Source: Burkholderiaceae bacterium
GTDB taxonomy: Bacteria > Pseudomonadota > Gammaproteobacteria > Burkholderiales > Burkholderiaceae_C
Direction of reading: 5' to 3'
Length of the DNA: 56,736 bases
Assembly (NCBI GenBank): GCA_016790575.1
Contig: JAEUOU010000006.1
Coordinates: 1-56,736 of the forward strand
Shown here: positions 7,628 to 16,098 of the stretch, piece after piece
Position numbering within the stretch: position 1 is the stretch's first letter
Layout: every line of letters begins with the position of its first letter
Position numbers and translations under genes: made by a program
The notes under the pieces: generated by a model
Databases searched by the model: none
What the model was told of the DNA's origin: nothing
The model's input: only the letters and a program-made list of their open reading frames with translations

Positions 7628-9364
7628 ATGTTGAATTTGTCCAAACGCGAATTTCTTCAGGTCCTGGGCGCAGGATCAGTGGCTGGAATGGGTCTGGGTA
7701 CCTGGGCCGAGGCCGATGCGGCAACCGCCGCCAATGCGCTGTATGACATTCCTCGATTCGGGCAGGTCTCCTTTCTGCACATGACCGATTGCCACGCGCA
7801 GCTCAAGCCGATCCACTTTCGCGAGCCTTCGATCAATCTTGGCATTGGCTCCATGAAAGGCAACCTGCCGCACCTCGTCGGCGAGCACCTTCTGAAGTTT
7901 GCCAAGATTCGCCCGGGCACGGCCGAGGCGCATGCGCTGACTTACCTGGATTATGAAAAAGCGGCCCGCCGCTACGGCAAGGTCGGCGGCTTCGCCCATC
8001 TGTCTACCCTGGTCAAACGACTCAAGGGCAGCCGTCCCGGTGCCCTGCTGCTGGACGGCGGAGACACCTGGCAAGGCTCGGGCACCTGCCTGTGGACCAA
8101 CGGTCAGGACATGGTCGACGCCTGCAAGCTGCTGGGCGTGGACGTGATGACCGGCCATTGGGAATTCACCCTGGGCATGGAACGCGTGAAGGAAATCGTC
8201 GAGAAGGACTTTGCCGGCAAGGTCGATTTTGTCGCCCAGAACGTCAAGACCAACGACTTTGGCGACCCGGTGTTCAAGCCGTATGTGATTCGCGAAATCA
8301 ACGGCGTGCCCTGCGCCATCATCGGCCAGGCCTTCCCGTACACCCCGATCGCGAACCCGCGCTACATGGTGGCCGACTGGGCCTTCGGCATCCAGGACGA
8401 CAACATGCAGAAGATGGTCGACGAAGCCCGCGGCAAAGGTGCCCAGGTGGTCGTCGTCATCAGCCACAACGGCATGGACGTGGATTTGAAGATGGCCAGC
8501 CGGGTCACCGGCATCGACGCCATCATGGGCGGCCATACCCACGACGGCATGCCGGTGGCGACACTGGTGTCCAACAAGAGCGGCAAGACCATTGTCACCA
8601 ACGCCGGCTCCAACGGCAAATTCCTGGGGGTGCTGGACTTCGAGGTCAAGGACAAGAAAGTCACCGACTTCCGCTACAAGCTGCTGCCCGTCTTCTCCAA
8701 CATGCTGCCGGCCGACAAGGAGATGGACGCCCTGATCACGAAGATCCGAGCGCCGTACGAAGCCAAACTCAGCGAGAAACTGGCGGTCACCGAAGGCCTG
8801 CTGTACCGCCGGGGCAACTTCAATGGCACCGGTGACCAGTTGCTGGTCGATGCGCTGCTGGAAGTGCAGGGCGCCGAGATTGCCTTCTCGCCCGGCTTCC
8901 GCTGGGGCACCACCTTGCTGCCCGGTCAGGCGATCACCCGCGAATGGCTGCTGGACATGACGGCGACCACCTACTCCTACGCCACCGTGACGGAAATGAC
9001 GGGCGAGACCATCAAGACCGTGATGGAGGACGTCTGCGACAACCTGTTCAACGCCGACCCCTATTACCAGCAAGGTGGCGATATGGTGCGGGTCGGCGGG
9101 ATGAGCTACGCCTGCGATCCGACCGCGACCATGGGCAAGCGCATTACCGACATGCGTCTGGGCGACAAGCCGATTGAAGCAGGCAAGAAATACAAGGTGG
9201 CTGGCTGGGCGCCGGTGGCCGAGGAGGCCAAGACGGCCGGCAACAAGATGGTCTGGGATGTGGTCGAGACCTGGCTCAAGGCCCGCGGGGGCAAGGTCAG
9301 CGCGCGCAAACTGAACGCGCCCAAGATCACCGGCGGTCTGCCCAATCCGGGCTACGCTGCCTGA
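7628..9364 (+). CDS. soxB: SoxB, dimanganese sulfate thiohydrolase
   Basis: This 578-residue 5'-nucleotidase-fold protein hydrolyses the terminal sulfonate from the SoxY-bound intermediate, releasing sulfate. Metal-site motifs are visible: HMTDCHAQ (Asp54, His56), DGGDTWQGSG (Asp146), GHWEFT, SHNGMD and GGHTHDG. The N terminus has a Tat-like signal in which the usual Arg-Arg is Lys-Arg (SKREFLQVLGAG). The ATG at 7628 fits this signal; the earlier in-frame ATG at 7586 lies in the preceding hairpin. The ribosome binding site is weak. A strong terminator follows. Confidence 0.96.
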   Translation: MLNLSKREFLQVLGAGSVAGMGLGTWAEADAATAANALYDIPRFGQVSFLHMTDCHAQLKPIHFREPSINLGIGSMKGNLPHLVGEHLLKFAKIRPGTAEAHALTYLDYEKAARRYGKVGGFAHLSTLVKRLKGSRPGALLLDGGDTWQGSGTCLWTNGQDMVDACKLLGVDVMTGHWEFTLGMERVKEIVEKDFAGKVDFVAQNVKTNDFGDPVFKPYVIREINGVPCAIIGQAFPYTPIANPRYMVADWAFGIQDDNMQKMVDEARGKGAQVVVVISHNGMDVDLKMASRVTGIDAIMGGHTHDGMPVATLVSNKSGKTIVTNAGSNGKFLGVLDFEVKDKKVTDFRYKLLPVFSNMLPADKEMDALITKIRAPYEAKLSEKLAVTEGLLYRRGNFNGTGDQLLVDALLEVQGAEIAFSPGFRWGTTLLPGQAITREWLLDMTATTYSYATVTEMTGETIKTVMEDVCDNLFNADPYYQQGGDMVRVGGMSYACDPTATMGKRITDMRLGDKPIEAGKKYKVAGWAPVAEEAKTAGNKMVWDVVETWLKARGGKVSARKLNAPKITGGLPNPGYAA

Positions 9365-9380
9365 GGTGCGAACGGGCCGG

Positions 9381-9407
9381 AAAGGGGGCAGATGCCCCCT
9401 TTTTTTG
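9381..9407 (+). terminator. Intrinsic terminator at the end of the sox operon
   Basis: AAAGGGGGC, loop AGAT, GCCCCCTTT, then further T, 17 bases after the soxB stop. It closes the sox transcription unit. Confidence 0.92.
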
Positions 9408-9460
9408 TGTCCGGCTGCCGCCCGGGGTGCCACGGCGTCATCGTTCACCGGAAATGTGGC

Positions 9461-9502
9461 TTAATAAGGCAATACCCAGCGTAAAAAGGTGCTCTTTAGC
9501 TA
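9461..9502 (-). repeat. Dispersed ~41-bp repeat, copy C
   Basis: Read on the minus strand it begins TAGCTAAAGAGCACC and continues TTTTTACGCTGGGTATTGCC. It aligns without gaps to the other five copies. It sits between soxB and the convergent tRNA-Arg gene. Confidence 0.8.
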
Positions 9503-9561
9503 TAAATAAGATATCGAAAAAGGAAAAGCCGGAAGGCGTGGGACCGTTCCGGCTTTGAATT

Positions 9562-9636
9562 TGGCGCCCCCGACAGGAATCGAACCTGTATCTAGCGCTT
9601 AGGAGGCGCTCGTTCTATCCATTGAACTACGGCGGC
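9562..9636 (-). tRNA. tRNA-Arg (anticodon CCT)
   Basis: On the minus strand a full cloverleaf can be drawn. The anticodon stem AGCGC/GCGCT encloses loop CTCCTAA (anticodon CCT, reading AGG), the T arm is ACAGG-TTCGATT-CCTGT, T8-A9 follow the acceptor, and the discriminator G73 is followed by an encoded CCA. The seven-base acceptor has a G4-G69 mismatch; the other six pairs are Watson-Crick. It lies downstream of tamB on the same strand, with 25 bases between. Confidence 0.96.
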
Positions 9637-9662
9637 AGTTGCGGGCGCGATTGTAAGGGCCG

Positions 9663-12600
9663 TCAGTCGAACGGTACGGTCCACACCAGGTCCACCGCAC
9701 TTTGCTCACCAGTCTGGGCGCGCAACGTCAGGCGCCGCGACAGGTCATAGAAGATGAACAGCGTGCCCAGGGCGCCGGTCAGGCTGCGCTCGTAGCTGAC
9801 GTAGAAGTTGCGGGACAGCCGCTTCCCCACGGTGACGGTGGCACCGCTGAGGTCGGCCAGATTGGTCTGGCTCGCACCCCGTACTGAAAACTCGTCCAGC
9901 CCGAAAGCCTGGGCAACGCTGCCAGGCAAGCCCGCGCCTTTGCTCCCCAGAAGGGCCAAAGCGGCCTGTTGCAGCACGGCCGATTCCGTGCCCCCTTGGG
10001 CGGCGCCGCGTCCCAATACCAGCCAAGCCAGTTTGTCGGGGTCCGGCATGTCGGGCTCAGCCCACAGGCGAACCAGCGGAGCCTGCGCATTGCCCCGGAT
10101 CTGAACACCGACCTTCTGTTCCAGATTCGGTCTTACCGCCAGAATGTCCAGCGCCGGGTTGTCCCACGCACCGGAGAACCGCAGACGGCCCGTGGTGATC
10201 TCCAGCACCTGTCCGTAGGCGCGGTAGCTGCCTGCCACGGTCCGCAACTCGCCCGTGAGCTGGGGCTGGAGGCGGGGCCCCGGCTCATTGCGCAGGCGCA
10301 GCGACCCGGCCAGGCGGGTGGTCAGACCCTTGCCTTCGACGCGGAAGTCGGCGCCCGGGTCCAGCGTCACGTCGACCACAACGGCCAGTGGCACCCGCCG
10401 GGGGGGTGGCGCCGCCGTCGCCGCGAGGCCACCGGCCGGGTTCACCGGGTCGCCCCGTCCGCGCACGCGCACATCGGCACCAAGGGCCGGCGCGTCGTCC
10501 TCGGGCAGCACAAACAGCGCCTGGTCTGCGCGCAGTGATCCGCTCAGCGCCAGACGGTTCGAGTCGAGGCTGGCCTGCAACTGACCGGAAACCGCCAAGC
10601 GCCGATCCGCACGCGCGCTGACACGCAGCGCCTGGGCCCGGGCTGCGAGGTGCACCTCGATGCGGGTGCCCAGGGGCAGGGTGCTGGCCTGGTCTGCCGG
10701 ACGTGGCAGCCACAAGGCACGCCCGGTCAGGTCGAGCTGACCACCACGGGAACCGGCGCCACGAAAGCTCAGGCTGGTGATGTCGACCCGGTTGTCGGCC
10801 AGACTGGCCCGCAACTGGCCCTGGCTGAACTCGATGCCCTCCGCAGCCGAGCGCACGGCCAGGTCATCGGCGTGCAGGTAACCTTGCCAGGCCGGGGCGG
10901 CCCGGGTGCCCGTCAGAACGGCCTGTGCGTCGAGTGTCCCCCGCACCCGCCAGCCCGGCGGCGCGAGCACGGCCCAGACACCCAGCCGGGGCAATCGCAC
11001 CTGGGCCTGACCGTTCAGCGGGGCACGGCTGGGCCATTGCCAGCCGGCGGCCGGCTGGTAGGACAGTTCGGTGCTGACTGTCGCGGTGGCTTCGCCCGCT
11101 CGCTCGCTGTCCCAGCGCAGCTGGGCGCTGGCGCGGCTGTTGTTGACAGTCAGCGTCAGGCGCGCCTGCCGGATTCCGGCGGAAATGGTGGAGCCGCTGT
11201 CATCCGCCTCGGTGGCCACCAGCAGGTCGCCCCGGCTGCGGGCCAGTTCCGCCTGGATCGCCAACTGCCCGGGCGCGACCCGTACCGACCAGTCGCCCGC
11301 CAGCTCCAGGTCACCGCGCAGACCGGCTGTACGACCGTCCAGCGCATCAATGCCGTCGATCCAGCTCAGCGGCAAGCCCTCGACGCGGCCATTGCCTTGC
11401 CATTGGCCGGTGGAGCCACGCCAAAGAAGTTCAGTCCAGCGCAGTCGACCCGGCTGCGCTCCGGGGCCGGCGACGAAGACCTGCCCGGCTCCGACCGCCA
11501 GTGTGGCGCTTCCGGCTTGCCAATCCACCGGTACCGGGGCTGCCAGTCGCGCCGAAACCGTGCCCAAGGGACCGCTGTCCTGCCGTTCGAGCACCGCGCT
11601 TTCCAGCCGGCCGCGCCAGTCTCCGGTCGCCGTGACTGCGGCCGTGGCACTACCGTGCAGCCGCACGCTCAGACCATCGCCTTCCCCGCGGCCCTGTCCC
11701 GTCACGGCGAAGCCGCTCGGTGAACCCTGTACATGCATGGACAGGTCGCGAACGAGCCAAGGCGCGGTTCCACCATCGCGTGTCAAAGTCAGAAGCGGCG
11801 CGGCCAGTCGGGCGTCAATCTGCAGGTCACGTCCCTGGTTCTGCCAGCCGCCGAGCCACTTTGCCTGCAGCGTGAGGCGGCCGCCGGTGTGCTGTCCGCC
11901 CAGAGCCCGGGCCACCGCCGGCCAGCGCTGGAGCCATTGACCCGCCCGCAGCGCATTGGTCACCTGCAGGTTCAAGGTGCCCGTGCCAGCGGTGGCGGCC
12001 AGGTGGCCCTGGGTTTCGATCACCGCGCCGGGCCAGGTGGCGCGCAATGCGCCGGCAACGGTTCGGGCCGGCCAGTCGATCTGTCCGCTGGCCTGAAGGG
12101 TGGCGTCAGCCGTTTGCACGTCGAGCTGGCGCACCTCCCACAACGGACCCCGTCGCACCGCTTGCCACTGGGCTCGCTGGAGCGCAACCGCGCCCGGCAC
12201 GGCGCGCGCACCGATACTGGTGCGCAGGTCCCCCGCAACCGTCAGAGTGCCGCCGGCCAGACCTGCACGCAGCTGGCCGTCCAGCATGGTGGCGGGCAGG
12301 CTGGTGTGGACACGGGCCGGGTCGACCCGCTCGATACGCACCGTCGCGGTCCCGCCGAAGGGCTGGCCCGCGGTGGTGTTCCACCGCGCTTCGTCCAGCC
12401 AGATTCGCCCACCCGCGCCCTGGGCAATGCCGGAGTGAAGCTCCCAGCGACCGTGCCCGGCCAGGTGTCCTTTTGCCGCAATCTGCTCGAATGGCAGGCG
12501 CTGCTGGTCCCAGGGCCCGGAAAGGCGGTTGCTCAGGCTCAGGTCGGCTGCCCAGCCGCTCTTGTCAGGTTGGATGCGGGCTTCGCCGTCGAGCAAAGTC

Positions 12601-13466
12601 GCCGGCAGCCCGGGCCAGAGATTGGCCAGGTCCAGCGCCCGGGCCTGCACCCGGGCAGCGGCAATCGGTTGGTCTGCCCAGGGGCGGACCGTCGCTGTCA
12701 CCGTAGCGTGCTGGGCCGCAGCAGAGCGCCCCAGCGGTTGCAGGTGCGCGGCCAGTGCCAGTTGGGGGTTCGGGCCGCCCAGCGGCCCGTTGAGGTGCGC
12801 GCGGGCGTGCAAGGGCAGGTCTTGGGATCGTCCAGCCACGGCGACCGAGACGGTTCCCGCCGCCTGGACGGAAACCGCCCAGGGTTGCCGGGCTGACAGC
12901 GATGCGTCGCCCGTGTAGCGACCTGCGGCAACACGCGCCCGTGCACCCTGAAGTCGATGACTTTGCCCGTCGTAGACGTAGAGGCCGGCGAGTTCCGTGG
13001 CGATCAGGTTGACCGCGCCGCTCAAGGTCAGGGTCTGCACGGCGACGCTGGCCTGCACCGGCCAGGGCAGAGTCAGGTTTTCCGGTGGCGTGGCCGGTTT
13101 GGGGGGACGCTGGTCATGCACGGTGATGGCGGCGGCTTCGACCGTGGCGAATTCCAGGCGTCCTTGCCACAGCGCCGGCCACGACCAGCGGAGCGAAACC
13201 CCGCTGGCGCGCACGGTAAGGTGGGGCTCGGCCCACTGCAGGCTTTCCAGTCGGGCGGTGCCGTCACGCAAGGAGCCGTGGGCCTGCTGCCATTGCAAGC
13301 CGTGCAGCTGTGGCACCAACCGCTGCGCCAGCCGCAGTGCATCGCCGACCGAATCGCTGTGTCCCGACCATGCCCACAGGCCCGCGGCCGCTGCTGCCGT
13401 GGCCAGTGTGGCCAGGGCCAGCAAACCGCCCAGACCGCGGCCAAGAAGAGACAGGAGGGCTCTCAG
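9663..13466 (-). CDS. tamB: TamB, translocation and assembly module inner-membrane subunit
   Basis: The frame encodes about 1267 residues, close to the length of known TamB. It has an N-terminal membrane anchor (LLALATLA, then an alanine-rich run and WAW), a very long repetitive beta-rich middle and the conserved C-terminal DUF490 domain (RNFYVSYERSLTGALGT, ending VDLVWTVPFD). TamB spans the periplasm and works with TamA in outer-membrane assembly and lipid transport. No ATG or GTG lies near the expected start. I place it at a CTG (13466-13464) that overlaps the tamA stop; a TTG at 13424 is the other option. Confidence 0.9.
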   Translation of the reverse strand: MRALLSLLGRGLGGLLALATLATAAAAAGLWAWSGHSDSVGDALRLAQRLVPQLHGLQWQQAHGSLRDGTARLESLQWAEPHLTVRASGVSLRWSWPALWQGRLEFATVEAAAITVHDQRPPKPATPPENLTLPWPVQASVAVQTLTLSGAVNLIATELAGLYVYDGQSHRLQGARARVAAGRYTGDASLSARQPWAVSVQAAGTVSVAVAGRSQDLPLHARAHLNGPLGGPNPQLALAAHLQPLGRSAAAQHATVTATVRPWADQPIAAARVQARALDLANLWPGLPATLLDGEARIQPDKSGWAADLSLSNRLSGPWDQQRLPFEQIAAKGHLAGHGRWELHSGIAQGAGGRIWLDEARWNTTAGQPFGGTATVRIERVDPARVHTSLPATMLDGQLRAGLAGGTLTVAGDLRTSIGARAVPGAVALQRAQWQAVRRGPLWEVRQLDVQTADATLQASGQIDWPARTVAGALRATWPGAVIETQGHLAATAGTGTLNLQVTNALRAGQWLQRWPAVARALGGQHTGGRLTLQAKWLGGWQNQGRDLQIDARLAAPLLTLTRDGGTAPWLVRDLSMHVQGSPSGFAVTGQGRGEGDGLSVRLHGSATAAVTATGDWRGRLESAVLERQDSGPLGTVSARLAAPVPVDWQAGSATLAVGAGQVFVAGPGAQPGRLRWTELLWRGSTGQWQGNGRVEGLPLSWIDGIDALDGRTAGLRGDLELAGDWSVRVAPGQLAIQAELARSRGDLLVATEADDSGSTISAGIRQARLTLTVNNSRASAQLRWDSERAGEATATVSTELSYQPAAGWQWPSRAPLNGQAQVRLPRLGVWAVLAPPGWRVRGTLDAQAVLTGTRAAPAWQGYLHADDLAVRSAAEGIEFSQGQLRASLADNRVDITSLSFRGAGSRGGQLDLTGRALWLPRPADQASTLPLGTRIEVHLAARAQALRVSARADRRLAVSGQLQASLDSNRLALSGSLRADQALFVLPEDDAPALGADVRVRGRGDPVNPAGGLAATAAPPPRRVPLAVVVDVTLDPGADFRVEGKGLTTRLAGSLRLRNEPGPRLQPQLTGELRTVAGSYRAYGQVLEITTGRLRFSGAWDNPALDILAVRPNLEQKVGVQIRGNAQAPLVRLWAEPDMPDPDKLAWLVLGRGAAQGGTESAVLQQAALALLGSKGAGLPGSVAQAFGLDEFSVRGASQTNLADLSGATVTVGKRLSRNFYVSYERSLTGALGTLFIFYDLSRRLTLRAQTGEQSAVDLVWTVPFD

Positions 13467-15508
13467 AACACAAACCCCACGTTCAGGTGCAGCCGCAGCT
13501 TGCGCGTTTCGCTGCCCCAGGCCAGATCCATCTGCAGCGGCCCGACCGGACTGCGCCAGCGCACACCCGCACCGGTGCCGGTGTGTGCCTTGAGCTCGGA
13601 TGCCCGGTTGGCCACCGCACCGGCATCGACAAACAGCACCCATTCCCAGGGGCTGAGGCGACCGTTCGTGAGGATGGGCCGCTGCAATTCGACACTGCCC
13701 ACCGCGAGGAAGCGGCCGGCCGCGACACTCCCATCGGATTGCCGGACACCAATTTCGTTGAGACCGTAACCGCGGACGCTCGCGTCGCCGCCGGCCAGAA
13801 ACAATTGCGTCGCCGGCAGCCCGGCGTCGCCGCGGGCCAGTACCCCCCCCAGTTGCAGTCTGGTGACCACGCGACCGGCAAGGCCCTCGGCCCTTCCGCT
13901 GCGGGGGTGGCGCGCCAGAGGCCAATAATGGGTCCAACGGCTCATGGCACGGGCGAAGGGGGTGCGCTGGCCATCCAGTGTCCACCCTCCGCCCAGCTCC
14001 AGGGCCATCCCGTCGCCGTCGGCCGGAAATGGCAGGCTGTCGAAGCGGCGCCGGGTCAACGCCAGGTTGACGCTGACGGCATTGGCGCTTTGGGAATTCA
14101 GCACCGCAGTCGGTGCGCCTTCCGTGCGGGCCCGTTCGATCTGCAAGAAGTAATTGCGATCGGTCTCGCGGCTGGACAGTGTTCGGCCCAGACGCAGGTG
14201 GCGCGCGTCGATCCGGTAGCTGGCGGCCGCCTCGCGACGCAGCTCGCCCGCGACCGCCCAGCGCCAGCCGCCGTCATCCGGGGGGCTGAGCCATTCGCTG
14301 CCGAACTGGCGCTGCTCCCTGTCTGTGGACAGCTTGGTGACTGCGCGCCAGCCCACAAGGGGCACCATATGGTGTGTATGGACGGCAGACAGGCGGGCAC
14401 CGCTGTCGGTGCTGGCGCCGACACCCAGGACCAGTTTCTGACGGCGCGCTTCGCGCAACTCGACCCTGACCGGGACCGCCTGCGGATCGCCCTGATGGTC
14501 GACCGTCACGAAGGCGGAATCGAAATAGCCGCTTTCCACCAACCGCTGCTGGGCGGCCAGAACCTCGTTGCGGTCGTACTCCATGCCGGGTCGCAAACGG
14601 GTCAGGCGGCGGATCAGGTCCGCATCGATGCGCTGGTTGCCGGTGACAGCGAGTTCACCCAGGCTTACGGCAGGACCGGGATCTACCGTGACGTGCAGTA
14701 CGACGCGGTGGCTTTGCGGGTCCACGTCGGCCAGGGTATCGGCCAGACGGGCACGCGGATAGCGGCGCGCGCTCACCGCGAGCAGCAGCGCGGTCTTGGC
14801 TTCGTCCCAGGCAACCTGGCTGAAGGGGGTTCCGGGCGGCAGGTTCCAGCTTTCGCGCAGCGCGGCGCGACGGCTGGTCTCGGCACCTTCGCTGGAGACG
14901 GGGCCCGCCCAGTCGATGCCGACCCGCTCCACCACGGCAACCGGACCGGGTTCGACCCGCAACCACAGGTGCACGGGAGCCTGGTTCGTGCCGTTTGGCT
15001 GAGTGGTGCCACCCACCGGTGGGCCGTATTTCTGGCCCGACGTGACCCGTGGCGCGAAATGCCCGCGCGTTGCCAGCAGTTCCCGGGTCTGGACTTCAGC
15101 CGCTGCCAGCAGAGCCTGCCGCTCGCGCAGGTCGAGGTCCGGCACGCTGCGGTAACGCAGCAGTTCAAGGTGGCGGCGCAGGAAATCGGCCAGCTCGCCC
15201 GGGGCGTCGATATCAAGCTCGAAAGCGGCACCGGGGCCCGATTCGGGGGCGCGGGGTCCCTCGGACCTGGCGGCTGAATCCGGCATCGAGTCTGGACCAG
15301 CCGCTCGTGCAGGCACCCCCCCGAGCAGGGCAGAAAGAATGATCAAGGCGGCAATCGGAGCGCCGCCGGGCGGGGCAGTGCACGGGCTGCCGCGTCTGGG
15401 GGGTGGCCCGTTCGGCTTCGCGGGTCGATGCAGGAACCCCGTCAACAGCGTGAGCAGGGCAGATGGGAACGTTGGGGGCATTCGTAGCGAAGTCAACAGC
15501 GTTGCCAC
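13463..15508 (-). CDS. tamA: TamA, Omp85-family outer-membrane protein
   Basis: This is a 681-residue Omp85-family protein. A hydrophobic segment ending VPARAAG near residue 70 looks like the true signal peptide, so the start may lie later than the ATG at 15508 (an in-frame ATG is at 15481). POTRA-like domains follow (VDPGPAVSLGELAVTGNQRI), then a 16-strand barrel with DASVRGYGLNEIG and a terminal strand ending in phenylalanine (NVGFVF), the usual barrel assembly signal. The gene lies directly upstream of tamB and overlaps it, the typical tamA-tamB order. It is divergent from the hemerythrin gene. Confidence 0.92.
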   Translation of the reverse strand: MATLLTSLRMPPTFPSALLTLLTGFLHRPAKPNGPPPRRGSPCTAPPGGAPIAALIILSALLGGVPARAAGPDSMPDSAARSEGPRAPESGPGAAFELDIDAPGELADFLRRHLELLRYRSVPDLDLRERQALLAAAEVQTRELLATRGHFAPRVTSGQKYGPPVGGTTQPNGTNQAPVHLWLRVEPGPVAVVERVGIDWAGPVSSEGAETSRRAALRESWNLPPGTPFSQVAWDEAKTALLLAVSARRYPRARLADTLADVDPQSHRVVLHVTVDPGPAVSLGELAVTGNQRIDADLIRRLTRLRPGMEYDRNEVLAAQQRLVESGYFDSAFVTVDHQGDPQAVPVRVELREARRQKLVLGVGASTDSGARLSAVHTHHMVPLVGWRAVTKLSTDREQRQFGSEWLSPPDDGGWRWAVAGELRREAAASYRIDARHLRLGRTLSSRETDRNYFLQIERARTEGAPTAVLNSQSANAVSVNLALTRRRFDSLPFPADGDGMALELGGGWTLDGQRTPFARAMSRWTHYWPLARHPRSGRAEGLAGRVVTRLQLGGVLARGDAGLPATQLFLAGGDASVRGYGLNEIGVRQSDGSVAAGRFLAVGSVELQRPILTNGRLSPWEWVLFVDAGAVANRASELKAHTGTGAGVRWRSPVGPLQMDLAWGSETRKLRLHLNVGFVF

Positions 15509-15532
15509 TGTACCAGCCGGAGCACAATCGGG

Positions 15533-16093
15533 ATGCCAACCAAGCCCCCCATGAACACCTCACCGTTTCCCGGTTTCGACAGCCCGGCTGCTGGCTTTGA
15601 CCAGCCTTTTGAACTGCTCATGGCCTGCCATGACCGTGTCCGCCGCAGCCTGGCCTTGCTGGGCCGGATCATCACGCACGTCAAAATCCACGGACATGAC
15701 GCGCAGTCGCGCTCGGCCGTGGCCGACGTGCTGCGGTACTTCGATATCGCGGCGCCGCTGCACCACGAGGACGAGGAATTGCATGTGTTTGCGGCGCTGG
15801 CGGACTGCGGTGACCCTGCAGTTGTGCAGGCCGTGCGCGACCTGCAGGACGACCACCTGGCGATGGCCACTCGCTGGACCGAGGCTCGCGCGATCTTGCT
15901 CACCTGGCGCGACCATCCGGCACCATCGCCGCTCGATGCCGCAACCCACGCTGTGTTGGATACGTTCAGACACGGCTACGATGCCCACATCGCCACCGAG
16001 GAAAACCTTGTCTACCCGGCGGCGCGGGCGCGCCTGGACGCGGATCGCCTGGCCCGCATCGGTGCCGAAATGCAGGCCCGCCGGCGGGGCTGA
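15533..16093 (+). CDS. Hemerythrin HHE-domain protein
   Basis: This 186-residue cytoplasmic protein is a four-helix bundle of the hemerythrin type. Likely di-iron ligands are seen in HDRVRRSL (residues 34 onward), LHHEDEELHVF, QDDHLAM and YDAHIATEENLVYP. Such proteins bind oxygen, nitric oxide or peroxide, or sense iron and redox state; the exact job cannot be told. It starts only 24 bases from the divergent tamA gene and ends six bases from the convergent VWA gene. The first ATG is used; another in frame is at 15551. Confidence 0.87.
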   Translation: MPTKPPMNTSPFPGFDSPAAGFDQPFELLMACHDRVRRSLALLGRIITHVKIHGHDAQSRSAVADVLRYFDIAAPLHHEDEELHVFAALADCGDPAVVQAVRDLQDDHLAMATRWTEARAILLTWRDHPAPSPLDAATHAVLDTFRHGYDAHIATEENLVYPAARARLDADRLARIGAEMQARRRG

Positions 16094-16098
16094 GGCGC

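Noticed and set aside
7676..9448. 590-codon open frame antisense to soxB
   Set aside because: It mirrors soxB codons and has no family features.
13310..15277. 655-codon open frame antisense to tamA
   Set aside because: It is a shadow of the tamA frame with low-complexity composition.
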